A stretch of 64,000 nucleotides of DNA, from assembly GCA_025094145.1 (NCBI GenBank), contig JALLLS010000021.1:372001-436000 (forward strand). The letters are read 5' to 3'. Position numbers and translations under genes: made by a program. The notes under the pieces are model-generated. The model ran no database searches. It was not told the DNA's origin and saw nothing but the letters and a program-made list of their open reading frames with translations. This document shows positions 32,881 to 46,170 of this stretch, piece after piece. Positions within the stretch are counted from its first letter, which is position 1; each line of letters opens with the position of its first letter. The DNA comes from Spinellus fusiger. Lineage: Eukaryota; Mucoromycota; Mucoromycetes; Mucorales; Phycomycetaceae.

Positions 32881-35800
32881 ATATATATACATATATATTG
32901 ATATCCAGTGACAAGAATTCTATTAAAAGTAGTATGGCAAAACTCTGGGAATATAGTGGCTACTAATTATGGTAGAGAGCAGTAATTTGATGTCATCTGT
33001 TATGTAGAATAGAGGTTATTTTCATCTTGTATCAACAGCAAGGCCTGGTGCTACCATGAGAGGCTAGAAATTGTGCAGAGAAATTAATTATTCTTATGCC
33101 AAGAAAATAATCGCTCTTTGGTATCATTCATCTATGGATTGTTAGAGAAATGCTCTTACCTCTTCCCTTTCCCCTTTCCCCTTTCCCTCTTTTTTTTTTT
33201 AAGATCACGCTAGTCAAATCTATTGTTTGCAGACTGTGCAACATTTTCTTTTCTTTTTTGTTTCTTTAGAAATAGGTTATACTTATGCTTAGTCCAAAAG
33301 TATAATTATAGTCATATTCATATTTATATTCATATGACAAGAATAGTAAAAGAATAATTCATCTTCTACAACATAAAAGTAAAATTGAATAGTGTTTTAT
33401 CAGTATTTACCTTGATAAATGTTGGTTTCTCAAGTAGCTTATTCATCAGATTTTTATAATCAACAGAGTACAGAAGAATTTGATCATCAGTTCAATAAAA
33501 GTTTTTAGTCAAAAATACATAGAAAAAGTACTGTCTAAAGTAAAATGAATTTTCTGATGTCTTTTTTTTCTTTACTACTTTGCTTAATTAATAGAGACGT
33601 CTATATTTATTCAAAATTCACCTTTTAAAAGTTACTATTTTTCCAACTATTTATGTTATATTCCTATCAGGTCAAGAAAATGGTATTGAATAGTGGTATT
33701 TCTTTTATTTTTTCATTAATAATGCTTATTTCAATAAATAAATAATAAGTATCTAACCATCCTTGAAATTGAGCTGTGAGATTTGTTTCTATGGTATAAG
33801 CAACATGTAGTACTTATTCATTTTTATTTTTTAAATTAGAATCTAGCCTGTATGTTAGTAATTCTGCATTGTATTTATCGTTGTATACTTTTCACCAGTT
33901 TAAGGAACAAGCAAGCGATTATAGAAAATATTTACTTGCCTATAGCCAGAAATTTCAACTAATGTATTTCCAATAACACAATAGAACGAAAAATTGAAAA
34001 TGTCCCAATATGAATACTCGTAAGACATTATAAGAAAATTCTCTGCTCATGAGCATTTTCTTTTTTAAGGTTTTTTTCTATCTAAAAAGTAGAATGTGTT
34101 CTAATCAAGCAACCCATCAGCATCTTCACTTCTCTCTTTTTACTATTCTCTTATCAGGGTCAAATACAAGTAAATACCAAGCTATATGGTCTATTATTTA
34201 TAGGCACTGTTGCTCCAACAATAATAATGATAATAATGGTAATAAGATCGTGATACCATTTGTACCTGTTACATCCTCGGAATACCATATATCTGGAAGT
34301 AGTACTCTGATGCCATTGATAAGGGTTACTGAAGAAAAAAACTAATAAACATCCAAGGCAAACATTCATAAGTAGATAGAATCAACTTACAACTATATTA
34401 TTATCTTTTCTAATTTGCATATATCTATATTCTTGTTAAGACAGGTGTTTCAAAGGCCATTGAAGCTATTTTATTAACGCCCATTTATGTATTCTGTGGG
34501 AGTTATCTTATGGTCTAAGTATATTCAAAAATAAAATATCAACAATCATCGAGATTCTCTTTTAAAAGCCAATGAGTTTTTTTCAAGATAAATAAAAGGT
34601 ATGGCTTACAAACTTTATTTATCGAGAAGACAAAGTCGGAAACTATTCAAATCATCTAAATTTTATTCTGAATACCTATGCTTCATGCCTATAAGGTATT
34701 TAGTTCAAACCGAATCTCAAGTAGATCACCTGCCTGTTAAGGCAACCAAGATGAGTAACAGGCATTAAAAAAGAAAGCCTTTATGATTTTAGTATCCGAT
34801 GCTCTGAATCACTTTTCTATTCTTCTTTTATTCAACCGTTCCTCAATTAATTTCTTATAGTGATATAAAAGATCAATCATAAAGAGATAAGAGAGCACTG
34901 GGTTTATTATAAGAAGATTTCATAGTGAATAAAAGCTAATGCTTTATGAACTTAATTTCCACATCTCTACAACTTCGGATCCCCGACGGCCTTAATGACC
35001 TTTTGAGATGTACTACCCTATTCCTTAGCTAAGGAGGGTCACGGCCACCTCTTACTGATAAAAGTTATAAGTTAGACTTTCTTTTCCAAGCCTAAGTTTT
35101 TAGTACTTTTTCCAAGGTTGGATGTGTGTAAAGGTATAGTAGGCTTTTAGCATCACCTTTCCCACTTTACTGTATTTGTATCTACTAGTCTATTTCCAAA
35201 AAGCAATGCCACATTTCATGAGAATTTATAATACAATGTATATGCAGGTGCGATAAGTGAATGCAACATTACTTTTCGGAAATGGTATTTCTTATTCTTG
35301 AAATGAATTGTAAATTTCCGAGCGTAGAGAGATGAGCTGATTTAGTTCAGGGCAACAGACCTTTTAAGAAATGGAGCAATTGTCGGAATTTATACTGTAT
35401 ACCACAGCGCACGAACACATATAGCATACTCATTACTTAGATAGCATCGGTGCCATGGTAACAGAGCCATCAGAACTCTTAGTATACCTCAATTAATATA
35501 AAGGATTAAGCATGATATCTTCAATGAAACATTTGCCAAGCCTGATACTAGCTAACAAAATCAGACAGTTCACTAGGCCACATAGTGAAACACCATTGAT
35601 CACAGGCACATCATTTGACAGCCGGCAATTCTATATTGGAAAGAAAATCCCGCACCGTCTTTAAAGTAGTTCTTTTGAATAAACTCCATAATATGATATG
35701 AGGCTAGTATGTAGTTGAATCTTCATATTATTAATGGATTCAGGATTAACTACTGATAAATAGACTCTCGATGAATAAATAAGAATTTTCTGAACTTTTT

Positions 35801-38800
35801 TTTTCTACTGGTCACTGTCCCAAACATACACAAAAAGCATAAATAGTAGACTTGATGGTTATGTTGTAACTAATCTGTGGTAAGCTCACGGGAATTTTTT
35901 TATAGTTTAACGAGAATGGTATAAAATAAATGGTGGAGAGCACTATCTACAAATTTATTCTTCAAGTAGAATAAAATGACTCAATTTATATAAACATCTT
36001 TTTTCTATCAATATATCTCTTTTTCTGTCTAATAAAACATGCTGTTAGATCCTTGTATTTTATCTTTCTTTGTTACTCTTTCTTAAAATAGCTATACTAC
36101 CATATTTATACATATAAAAAAGAAAGTAGATCAAACTAGCTATAATAGCTTGAAGTTTTACATGCTATGATTTTTAAATCTATTACATAAACAGAAAAAA
36201 TTGAAACCTGAATAACCATCTAAAATATATTAGCGAATAGAGCCTTCAATTGATGTGTAATATGTATATTATCATTTAAAAAGTAATATATCTTTCTTAA
36301 ACCTAAAGAAAAACATGTAAAGACTAGTATAAATTCAATGTTAAGCTATTCACTGATCTATAACCACCTATCCATTGTACAGAATTAACTGTTGGACAAA
36401 TAAGAATAAGAATAAGAATTGGCGCCATATTAACTCATCGAGCACTATATCATAAAAACTGGACCAGATCCAGACCTTATCACAAACAACTCGGTCACAA
36501 TACACCATGCAATCTTTGCATATCAGTGATACGCGAATCTATCTATGAAAAAGGTAGCACTTTTTTCTTTTCTTTTCTTGTACGCTTTGAAATCTTCCTG
36601 CTATTTTCTCGCTCCATTTTACATGTCATGACATACTGTAACTGTTTCGAAAAATCACGGCCAATTCACCATGTTTAGTTAGATAGAAGAATGACCTGAT
36701 CAAAGCATACTATTGGTTTGCTTGAAAAGGTCAATTTTTTCTTAAATTCAATTGTAAACGTCAATCGTTATTTTCCAAGTGTATAGTTCCATAGAGACAG
36801 TAACATGCATTTTCTTTTCACTATATCACTTATGAACATATCTATCATTATTATATTGACTCGAACTATTTTTGAGTGAATACAGCTATCTATCATATCT
36901 ATTAGTGATGACTTGGCAAAGAGACCGACTAGAAGATCAGCTTGCCAACATAAGTATATCACCGTACCAAGAGATACATAAGTACAAAATATATTTATAT
37001 TTATAAATATAAATATAAACCTGTATTTTTAATTTTTGTGACCCTATTCATCTTCCAAAATACCGAAGAGATGAACAAAATACTATAGATCGATGTTTTT
37101 GCTTACTTATTCTACTTGAATAGCTGGCATGAATATACTATTCGGTAAAGACAATACTACATTAATCTGTTAACTATAGATAGATATACACACTACTATG
37201 GTTAATTCAAAGAATCCCAAATGGATTTATTCAAGTATTTATTTAGATAGATCAACAGTTTCTCTACTTAATGGTATAATATGGTGCTTATAGAATAAAA
37301 ATATTCTTACTTATGAGTATCGTGTAACATATTTCAAAGTCGGGTAAAGAAGATTCGCATGAACGATTCAGAAGATTCCAGTCTCGAGCAAATAGTCTCT
37401 ATTGTTAATTTTTCTCAGACTAAACAGTGGGGTGGTCTATTAAAGATATTGATTTTAGTGTAGAGATTAAACAAAGCACTGTGATCTAAACGGTTTATCT
37501 TATTAGGGCTATAGCGAGTGAAAGACATTACAAAGCTAAAACATATTAAGGTTCGAGACAAATAAACGTGGTAAATTGTTTAGTAACGCAAGTTTTCCTT
37601 TCAAATTTGAATCTTAAAAATGTCATTATGGGCCCATTCTTGATAATGTTCTTTTTATCTATTTTAACTTAATTTCTATTATTTTATTTATCTTCTATTT
37701 TCTCTACTTTTATTATCAGTTCACTAGCTAAAGTCTTGAAAAATGTTCATGCTAATTGCCTGTAGTCGGAGTTAAGATTGTAGGACAATTTCTAAATCTG
37801 TAGAACACTATGAAAAAGTCCGATTTTATAGGTGATCACAGATTTAATTATTGAGCCGTGATACCTACTTAAGTATCACAAATAATAAAAGGATTTATGA
37901 AAAGGATTCTATGTTTTTGGTACAACTTTTATCTTGTTTACTTCATCCTCAGATTTTACTTTCATCATTATTGTATCTAAGACCCCTTAGGATTTTGATA
38001 TTTCTTGTTATTTTTAATTTTATGGGATGTTTCGATAGACTTTGTTTAAAAAGTGTGTGTGGCTTTACTGTGTGTTCCAATGAATTCTCGAGAATGGCCA
38101 TCAATTCTCATTTCTTAATCCGAACCTTGGACCTTCATCAAAAAAATAAAGATACTCTTGTTATAATACTAGAAAATGAACAATACATTAGTTATGTGAA
38201 AATTAAATCTAGGGATCATTAAGATATCAGAATTAAGCTATGAAATAGTCTTTAAGCTGACTTCACAGTTTTTATTTTTATTTCTATTTCTGTTTATTAT
38301 TATTATTTTTAAAAAAAAGTTAAAGTACAAAATAAACATACCTTGGCCTACAGAATTATGTAAAATACATAACTCTAAATTATTTCAAGTGTAAAAGCTT
38401 TATAATGGCTAAGTACATTACATATGAGTGAGTAGGTAGAATGAAAAGTGTTTTATACAAAAAAAAAACTCAAGCACATTGGCGTAACTAATGTAATGGC
38501 TAGTGTTCTCTTACATATTAGTAGTATTTAGATCGATAGATGATTGTTGATTGTATGTGTATGAATATAGTTAAGTACTAGTTCTATAAAAGTGTTGACA
38601 GTCATGCCATTTTGCTGATATGAGTTTAGAAAAAAAAGTTTATAGTCCTAAATTGATTAGTGATGGTAGCAGGAGTATATGTTCATTAGTATCCATCTTT
38701 ATATCAGGCAGTTCCCGGGATTGTGTATCAAGTTATCATTTGATGGACCAACATATCCAAAGATTCTTTTTTATTGTTGTTGAAAGACGTAGTTTCAAGT

Positions 38801-40144
38801 TTACTTCTCTCAGTCTAGCTAAAAACACAGTCTTGATGCTTTAGAAATGTCAGAATGAATTAAAAAAGTAATTGAATAAATAATCACATCCTAGAATCAC
38901 ATCAATATATTATTTTGACTTTTATCATTCCTCATCATTAAATCTACCTTCATTCATCTCAATAGCTAGTATAGAAAAGGATATTCGACTCTAATGGAAA
39001 GAATTGAAATGGATCCTACAATATAATTAATACTATGTCTACATCTTTTTGTGTTAAAAACTTCAAGTGACTTTTAAGAAAGAAAAGTTTAAATCCGAGC
39101 TTAAAGAGCCATAAGTTTCATTACTCATCACTTAATAATCCGGATAACAAGAAAGACTTAATTTGGTGCGCATTATCGGACCTCTTACACTATTCATGCC
39201 TTTATAATACAATTATTTTATCATTATGATATTATTTAAGAATATAAAAAAAATATTTAATGATCATTTACCAATAAATGCAATAGATGAACTTATTATA
39301 TAGGAGTATTGTAAATAATACACCATTTCTCCACAATATTAAATAATGGCTTAAACTCCTTAGTTATTAAGTCAGCAAGTCAAGGTTCGAAATAATAATA
39401 ATAATATTTGTTAACTTATAAGGTATAACGGATAAATTAATCAATAGGCAATAAAACGGCTATAATTAGGCTTCTATTGATATAGAGATTGACCATAAAA
39501 GTTAAAGATTATAGAGGATTGAAATGAAAGGTAATGCTGAGCTGATAAACATAAATATTCAACACATTCTTTTTCATGTTAAGTGATAGCTTGATAGTAA
39601 TACCGGAGATAAAGCAAAACTTTTTTGTTAAAATTTGTATAGAATACTAACATTATTAGAATTTTTTTTTACTTTATCATTACTTTTGTACCAGTAGATA
39701 GCACTTGAAGTTTAATATATGTCTGAGAGAATTTAAAATAAAACTCGGTGGTATACTATGAAATGAGGTCATAGATGTAATAAAAAAAACGTAGATGCCA
39801 TGTGTCACTTTTTCTTAAAGTATTCAGACAGTTGAGGTATTTGTTTAAACCATTGTCCTTCATTAATCAATACACCTTTGCCTATTTATTAATAGTTAAT
39901 GTAGTTTTTCGTTTAGATAGGAGTATTTTCAGATTTTTTATTTGTGTTTTGTTTCCAAGAAGATTTTATTGACTTTATATATACTAAATCTACAGAAAAT
40001 AGGGACTTTTACTTGTCGTGATGTCACTCTTTTTATGGATAATGACATCTTTAGTGAAGAAGCCAACTGGAAAAAGAAAGGTGAACAGTTGAGATTAGAC
40101 TAAAGGATAGCTCGCCCTGAAGATGTAATTATTATATCATAAGT
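32881..40144. other. AT-rich gene desert, second part
   Basis: Over 7 kb in which I recognise no gene, RNA or intact element. The longest open frame (37851-38222) and that at 38620-38844 show no domain or coding-like composition. A few less AT-rich islands (near 34970-35050 and 36420-36560) may be remnants of inserted elements but could not be identified. Confidence 0.45.
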
Positions 40145-40265
40145 TAGCAGAAGTAGTGCGTAGAAACAGTATAAAAGAAGTACGCAATTGAATGAATAAA
40201 GAACAGAGTTCTACTACACATTTAACTGTCCGGATTTCCTTTGATACCTAAGATCAAAGACGACA
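40145..40265 (+). mobile_element. LTR fragment (solo LTR remnant), copy 1
   Basis: It shows the order of a retrotransposon LTR 3' half: TATAAAAGAAGTA, then AATAAAGAACAGAGTT, then a TACTACACATTTAACTGTCC block, ending GACGACA. The same arrangement, with substitutions, recurs at about 46990-47103. No internal domain is attached. Confidence 0.55.
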
Positions 40266-40700
40266 TACTAGTTATTCTTATAAATGTAAATAGAGTTATT
40301 ATATTATATACCAAAAAACAATCATCAACTAAACTCTATTATTAATGGTTTTTCAATATATTTCATGCTATATCACAATAAAATACTACTTTTTTCATCA
40401 TGTAGGATACATACTGTGTATTCAATGATTGTCTCTGTTTTTCAATGAAACATAAGTTAATCTGGAATTTGGTTTTCTGTGTTCAAAATGCATAGCATTA
40501 TGGCAATACTGGATTTTCTTTCATATGAAGTTGATAGAATAATTCTAGCCCTTTGTATATGATTCTAAAGACCAGACAGTGAAGAAGTCTTTTACAATAT
40601 TGTCAATCGCTCAAGTTCTTTTCATTGAATCCCAAAGTTGGGAAGATATTTCCGCGATGCCTATACTTTATGTCTGTGATACAAGTAATGTTTATGGCAG

Positions 40701-41290
40701 TGTAATGTTGGGCACGAGGGAACTTAATGGGGACACGTAGGGCCTTGGGGGGCTAGCTACTGACACGGCGAAATAAGGGTAAAGAAAAGGATGTGGGGAT
40801 GTCCTTGAGGGTGCGAGGGTACAGATGTGCGGGGGTATAAAGATAAATAAAAATAAGAAGTTGTAAAACAGAAGACGAACTGGTTTGTAGTAAGACTCAG
40901 GGACTTTGTGTTATTTCAGTAAAGGGCCAACGAAAAGGAAAGAGATACAAAGGGAACAGGTTTGGAGCCAGAAACAGCCAACTATCTAAGTCCTTAAAGC
41001 CTATTGTGCTTGTTTATACTCCAGACATCGCTCGAATCGAAAGGTCTGTTTTTATTAAAAAAATGCTTCCAATTACACTTTTATATGATCTGCTAATTAT
41101 TTCCTGTGACGTGAGACTTTATCTTATCATTGCAAGTGTACTATTCACCAAACTTCCAAGAAGATTGAGCGGCCACTCCGCACTATCCAACAGCAGTGAT
41201 AATTATTGGCCAATCATTATCTCCATATCTGGAAATATATCTGATTTTAAAATAATTTCTATCATCATTTCTTTATATGAAATAAACATT
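40701..41290 (+). repeat. LTR-like dispersed repeat, copy 1
   Basis: It begins TGTAATGTTGGGCAC and aligns by eye with 41730-42250: GGGGATGTCCTTG, the CAACTATCTAAGTC block, TTACTCCAGA...CGCTCGAATC and CCAAGAAGAT all occur in the same order. The two copies are in direct orientation about 1.03 kb apart. TG at the start suggests an LTR, but the 3' border and target duplication were not resolved. Confidence 0.6.
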
Positions 41291-41382
41291 ACACATAAAT
41301 GACCTTTTTAATATAAGTGCTCTGATTGAACAAGTAATATCCTTTTATAAAATATCATAAAAGTGATAATATAGACACTATT

Positions 41383-41729
41383 TTCGGAAAGTATTCGAAC
41401 ACAGATTGAGAAATGATTAAGAAATGATTGAGATAATTAAAAAGTTGAAAAAAGATTAAGGCAACATCCTATTGTACTAAATGTCCCAAAATGAATTCTT
41501 TATTAAATGGATCTATGGTTGAGAAAATCATTAAATATTAATACAGAGTACCTACAACAGCTTAGATAACCCAGAATAAACTTTCTTCTCTTAAAAGAAT
41601 ATCTTTCTTCAGCCCGCTTTTTGTGATTGACCAGAGCTGCTCCATTGGATTCTATTTAATGTTCATTGTAAGATTAAGATCCTAAAAATGTCCCAATCAT
41701 TATTCAACTTGTGTTCAAATATTTGAATA
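41383..41729 (-). mobile_element. Internally deleted Tc1-like element
   Basis: It starts TTTTCGGAAAGTATTCGAACAC and ends with a degenerate inverted copy (GTGTTCAAATATTTGAAT), the form of Tc1-type terminal repeats. On the minus strand it retains NPMEQLWSITKSGLKK, the region around the third catalytic residue of Tc1 transposases. It is only about 350 bp long, so most of the transposase is gone. It lies exactly between the two LTR-like repeats. Confidence 0.65.
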
Positions 41730-42250
41730 TGTAATGTTGGGCACTTGTAAACCAATCATGGACACGTAGAGCCTTGAGGAGCTGGCTACTGGCACAGTAT
41801 ATAAACAGAAAGAAAAGGATTTGGGGATGTCCTTGTCAGTGAGGGGTATAAGAGAAGAGGGAGAGAAGATGTAGGAAATACTATCGGTAGTGTGGGTGGC
41901 AGTAGGCAAACAGGTGGTAGGAAACAGTGATACTTTACAAATACCAGAAAAGAAACTAACATTAAGGGATGATACACAAAGAAAACAAGTAGGAAACAGA
42001 AAATAGTCCACTATCTAAGTCTATAAAGTCTATTGTAATAGTTTTTACTCCAGATAGCTTCTCGAATCAATGTTTTTATTTATTAAAGAAGTAGAAGAAA
42101 CTACCTTTTAAAACTATTTTGCTATTTTTCCTATGACATAGGATATTCCCTACTTGTCAATGCTAATGGTACTTTTAACAAACGCCCAAGAAGATAGAAT
42201 AGCCACATTCCACTATCTCATAAATTTATTTTGTCCTATTATTTTGTGGA
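41730..42250 (+). repeat. LTR-like dispersed repeat, copy 2
   Basis: Diverged copy of 40701-41290, beginning TGTAATGTTGGGCAC. It contains TATATAAACAG where copy 1 has a more GC-rich sequence. Its start abuts the end of the deleted Tc1-like element. Confidence 0.6.
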
Positions 42251-42289
42251 AATAGTGTTCATCCCAGAAATATTTAGGTGTGTAATTTA

Positions 42290-42430
42290 CAATAATAGAT
42301 TGTCATAGGAACGACAGACAATCTTCGTTGGCTTCACCCCGACTTCAAATGTAGTATGACTACCACATTCTCTGTCTGTTTTGCCAACTTCTTGACTGTT
42401 GATGAATAAAATTGTACAGGGTTCTAACCT
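42290..42430. repeat. Dispersed repeat shared with 55400-55760
   Basis: The blocks CCAACTTCAAAT, TGACTACCACATT, TTTCGCCAACTT-like and ACTGTTGAT occur in the same order at about 55410-55700. The identity of the element is unknown. Confidence 0.4.
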
Positions 42431-43232
42431 AAAATTAGACGCTTTAGAATTTGAAATTGAATGATCGAGAATTTATTTCTATAGAAATTATCCATTGTAA
42501 AAAAAAAGCACAATAGAACCCAAAAACGGAATATATCTCCGCTTTTTAAATGGTTTACTTGTAGTATAAGTTTCTATCAATTATTCGACAAAGACTCCAG
42601 TGACAATTAAGTAAAAGGGAGAGATATAAACTAGAAAACTTGAACTTTCTCTTGGTTCTAATAGTATATTTGAAGTTATCATATTTTCTTTTATAATGTC
42701 TACAAGAATACTATAGATGGGTGCCGTTTTCCCCCAGAGATAATTCTTGGTTTGAGACACAATGTTATTAATGTAGGAAATGTGTATCTTTGTTCTTTCG
42801 TATATAAAAATTTGCTGAACATTTGTTGATTTGATTGGAGTGTAATATATCTATTTTCATTCATCATCTTTCAGTGGGTGGATGAATCAAGATATACTTG
42901 AAGAATGAATACATATAAGAGATTATGGTATTGATGGTGTGCACCAGATCCCGCACAAATGAGTGACTATTTAGACCTTTGACCAGTATCATGTAAAGAT
43001 ATCTTGATTGACATTCTTCTGGTACGATTGGTATATGAAGAACCTGCTATAGTTTCCTATAAAAACCAAAAATAAGTATAATAACCTTAGGTTGCTTCTA
43101 CAAGCATGCTATATTTTCTTTTATTTTATGTATATTTTTCTGAATAGGTAGTATTCTTGGTTCAGACAAATAGATAGACATAAAATAAAGAAAAATGAAA
43201 TATTTTTTAATAAGAACATTGAATAGTGTCAG

Positions 43233-45420
43233 TTATCATTTATTAAACGTTGGTGTGATAGTATAGTCAATGGCTTCTTTCACTTCATCAGGCTTCAAGT
43301 TCTCACGGAGCTTCCTGAGCTTTCTCAACTTGTTTTCAATAGCAGTTTGATTGCTAGTGTATCGGCATGTTCTTTTGTTTTCTACAGTGCTATCTTCATG
43401 CACACAATAAAGTATATCACGACGACCAGGATCAATCAACACACACTTGCCAATATTAGCTGCCAATTCTTCTTTTTCAATACTTGAGTGTTCAATATAC
43501 ACGTATCTATTGTCATATAAGATGGTATACATGTTCTTCTCAGCGGAAAACAGTTGAAATATTTATCTTGAAGGACTTTACATATGCTTGATAGCTTATA
43601 ATAAACTTTCAAATGATTTGGGATGTTTGCTTTAGTCATAATAAATAGAGTCTTTTTTTCAAAATTAATAGTTCATAGGATAAGAGTTAAAGATATATTG
43701 AATCATATCAATATCATTGGAAGAGAGGAATTCTTTTGTTAGTGTCGATTTTTCCAGACGAAATGGCTGTTTTGATTTTACTGCATTGTTTAATAGTATC
43801 CTTTACTGCAGCTGATACTTCCATCTCTGTGCTGTTCTTCTTCATTTCATCTTTTACTGTCTTTTTTCGTTCATTATTTTCAAAAGTATGTTTAAAAACA
43901 TGCATAGCTTGTTTCCGAAGTTTAATGAGACACCATTGAGGTACGCTGTGTTTATTTTCCTTGCTTCATACATAGCTATTTGGTAGGCATACTTTAAAAT
44001 GATTGGCTCATACAATCACACGAATTAGTAAGTATACGAATTCTCTTTTTTGAAATCCTGAGAAAGAACATGCTTTATGCATGAAAAAGCTACGATCTCA
44101 AAACACATACTAATGACTTCAAGTTCAACAAAGTTAGTTTAACATATGATTTATACTATCATACATATTTATATATATATAAGTTTTTATTTAATACTTT
44201 GTTGGGCCACTTCCAATAACTGTCTGGCAGCAATCCTTCATTGAGCCCACTAAACGTTCGGCAAGATCGACGTGGATATTTCTCCAAGCTTCTTCTAAAA
44301 CTATCTCAATTTTATTAATAATGACTCTCTTGTTATCTATAAGCTTATTAATACAGCTCCAGAGATGTTCAATGGAGTTGAGATCAGGACTTTGGCCAGG
44401 CCAGTAATCAAAACGCCTAATTACATGCGTGTTTTCCCACTATGTTGTATAGCCACTTGTATGGCAGCTAACCCCATCTTCTTGGAATATAAAGTCCTTA
44501 TCCTCCTTCTCATTCAATTCAATGAACCATGGTAGAATTTTTCCTGCCAAAATGTTGACATATATATCCTGATTTACACTACCATCAATAAAGACCAAAG
44601 ACCCAAATCCACCAGATCAGAAGCAGCTCCAGATCATTATGCTGCCCTTTCCCCATTTGGTTGTAGGTATGATATGAGCAGCCTTGCATCTTTCTCTAAT
44701 ATTCAGAATCACTCTGGCTCCTCCCTGGTAACCATCTACTTTAAACTGTGACTCATCAGACCATACAACGCGTCTCAAGTCTTAAGGGGTACATATGTAC
44801 CAGTGGTCTTGATTCTACTAGTGCTATTCTGGACAGTTGTCTTGCTAATGTCAATGACCTTTGAAATGCTACCCATCGAGTAATTTTCTTTTTAAAAGCC
44901 AGTAAACATCTTATTACTCTCTTTCTTCACACTTATTATAAACTCTAGCGTTTGTAGTTGAAGATTATGACTTTAGCATCTGTGATTGCTTAATTGAATG
45001 TGATTCTGTGATAAAAAGAAGAATCATGTTTAAAATTGTATAAATTAGGGGGTCGTATACTAACTAATTTTGTGTGGCTGTATAAACTGTGTTGAAAGTA
45101 CATGTCTCGATGGCTGTTGATAAGTTCTCAGTTGGTTCTTGACTTTGAAGAATTTGCTTGTCTATTTGGATTGTAACTCTGAAGAAGCGACAAAAAGACT
45201 TCACTGTAAAAACCAACATTGACAGAATCTTCCAGAGCAAAGGCAAGGTTGTTTTCCAATTCTTGAATGAATATATACTTTAGAAAAGCGAATGTATGCG
45301 TTACAAGAATATGGACAGTAGATACAAGTGTCTTGAGCGGCAAAAAATACTGCAGCTTCCATCTAATACCAGTGATTGAGATTTTTACTACTATCATCTT
45401 TAGAGTAGGTTCTATGAAGA
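43233..45420 (-). mobile_element. Decayed Fanzor (TnpB-like nuclease) gene split by a Tc1 element
   Basis: Minus-strand fragments appear in the right order. The N-terminal helical part (THTFAFLKYIFIQELENN) is near 45128-45400. A middle block (AYQIAMYEARKINTAYLN, SLNFGNKLCMFLNILLK) is near 43880-43990. FPLRRTCIPSYMTIDT follows near 43490-43560, and the RuvC-I region KCVLIDPGRRDILYCVHEDS then CRYTSNQ near 43340-43450. The DPGRRD motif and the FPLR..PSY.TID block are typical of fungal Fanzor proteins, the eukaryotic relatives of TnpB and Cas12 that use an RNA guide to cut DNA. Several frameshifts and stops are present and the C-terminal RuvC-II/III part was not found. The Tc1 relic at 44192-45083 separates the N-terminal block from the rest. 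Confidence 0.7.
44192..45083 (-). mobile_element. Decayed Tc1-like transposon nested in the Fanzor relic
   Basis: Minus-strand fragments show the DDE transposase clearly: VVWSDESQFKVDGYQGG (first Asp), FIQEDG-like FIFQEDGVSCHTSGYTT (second Asp), FDYWPGQSPDLNSIEHLW (Glu), and the C-terminal SMKDCCQTVIGSGPTKY before a stop. At least two in-frame stops disable it. Counting by eye gives about 35 residues between the second Asp and Glu (a DD34/35E spacing). The upstream end near 45083 carries TGTGTGGCTGTATA, similar to the ends of copies A and B. The opposite border is uncertain. Confidence 0.85.
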
Positions 45421-46062
45421 AAAGAAAAAAGAAGAGTTGACCTTTTATTTTTATACTATTTCTGTTTTATAACTGGTTTTTACATGTCATTGATTCAATC
45501 CATGGTTTGAAAACCAAGAAGTTATGTTAAAGCATAAAGTTTGTATTTCTATCAATGAAAACTATGAATTCCGAGAGTTTCATATGCACATATATACCTT
45601 TAATTTTATAGATGTAAAGAAAAGAGTCATGTTAAAGAGAAAAGTGTTTTAGATAATTTGAGTTTGCCAAATTTTACACAAACCCGATACTGTATGAAAT
45701 GCCAAAAAGCATAAGCAGCTTGCAGCTTCATGGAATCAGGAGTGTATTTTCAGATAATTTTCTTGATACTATGTTTTCTGTATTATTCAACAAGTTTAAT
45801 GTTGATCTATGTTGATAGGAATGGGGTTGCTACTACTTCCTCAGCTTCAGTGATAGACTCTCAGTCATTGTCTGAACCATTCTCTTCTACACGGAAGAGT
45901 GTGGTGATGGCGGCGAGAGATCTGTGAACAATAGCAATAAAGCATGATTGGTTCTGTTATTATTTTATGCCTCTGTTTTTACGATAAATACCGAGAAGAC
46001 AGCCATGGGACTATTCAAATCAGAGAATGAGCAACATTGCTTTTAGACTTGAGATTGTCCTT
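45421..46062. other. Intergenic, nothing recognised
   Basis: One open frame (45730-45927, +) begins with a hydrophobic stretch and ends Ser-rich, but has no family resemblance or gene context. It was left uncalled. Confidence 0.4.
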
Positions 46063-46170
46063 ACATGTTGTGGGTAGCAATGTGTACTTTCAGAATTTCT
46101 TTTGTTTTAAGTGTCTTCTGGCAGACAGTGCAGGTGAAGATTTCATTCTTCTTGAATCTGATGGTAGTGA
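46063..46170 (-). pseudogene. C2H2 zinc-finger fragment
   Basis: A short minus-strand reading frame encodes FTCTVCQKTLKTKEILKVHI followed by ATHNM and a stop: a complete C2H2 finger (Cys-x2-Cys ... His-x3-His) at what looks like a protein C-terminus. The upstream frame holds no further fingers, so this is either the last exon of a broken gene or a fragment. Confidence 0.45.

Noticed and set aside
37851..38222. 123-aa open frame in the gene desert
   Set aside because: Hydrophobic, A/T-driven composition with no motif, neighbour or splice evidence.
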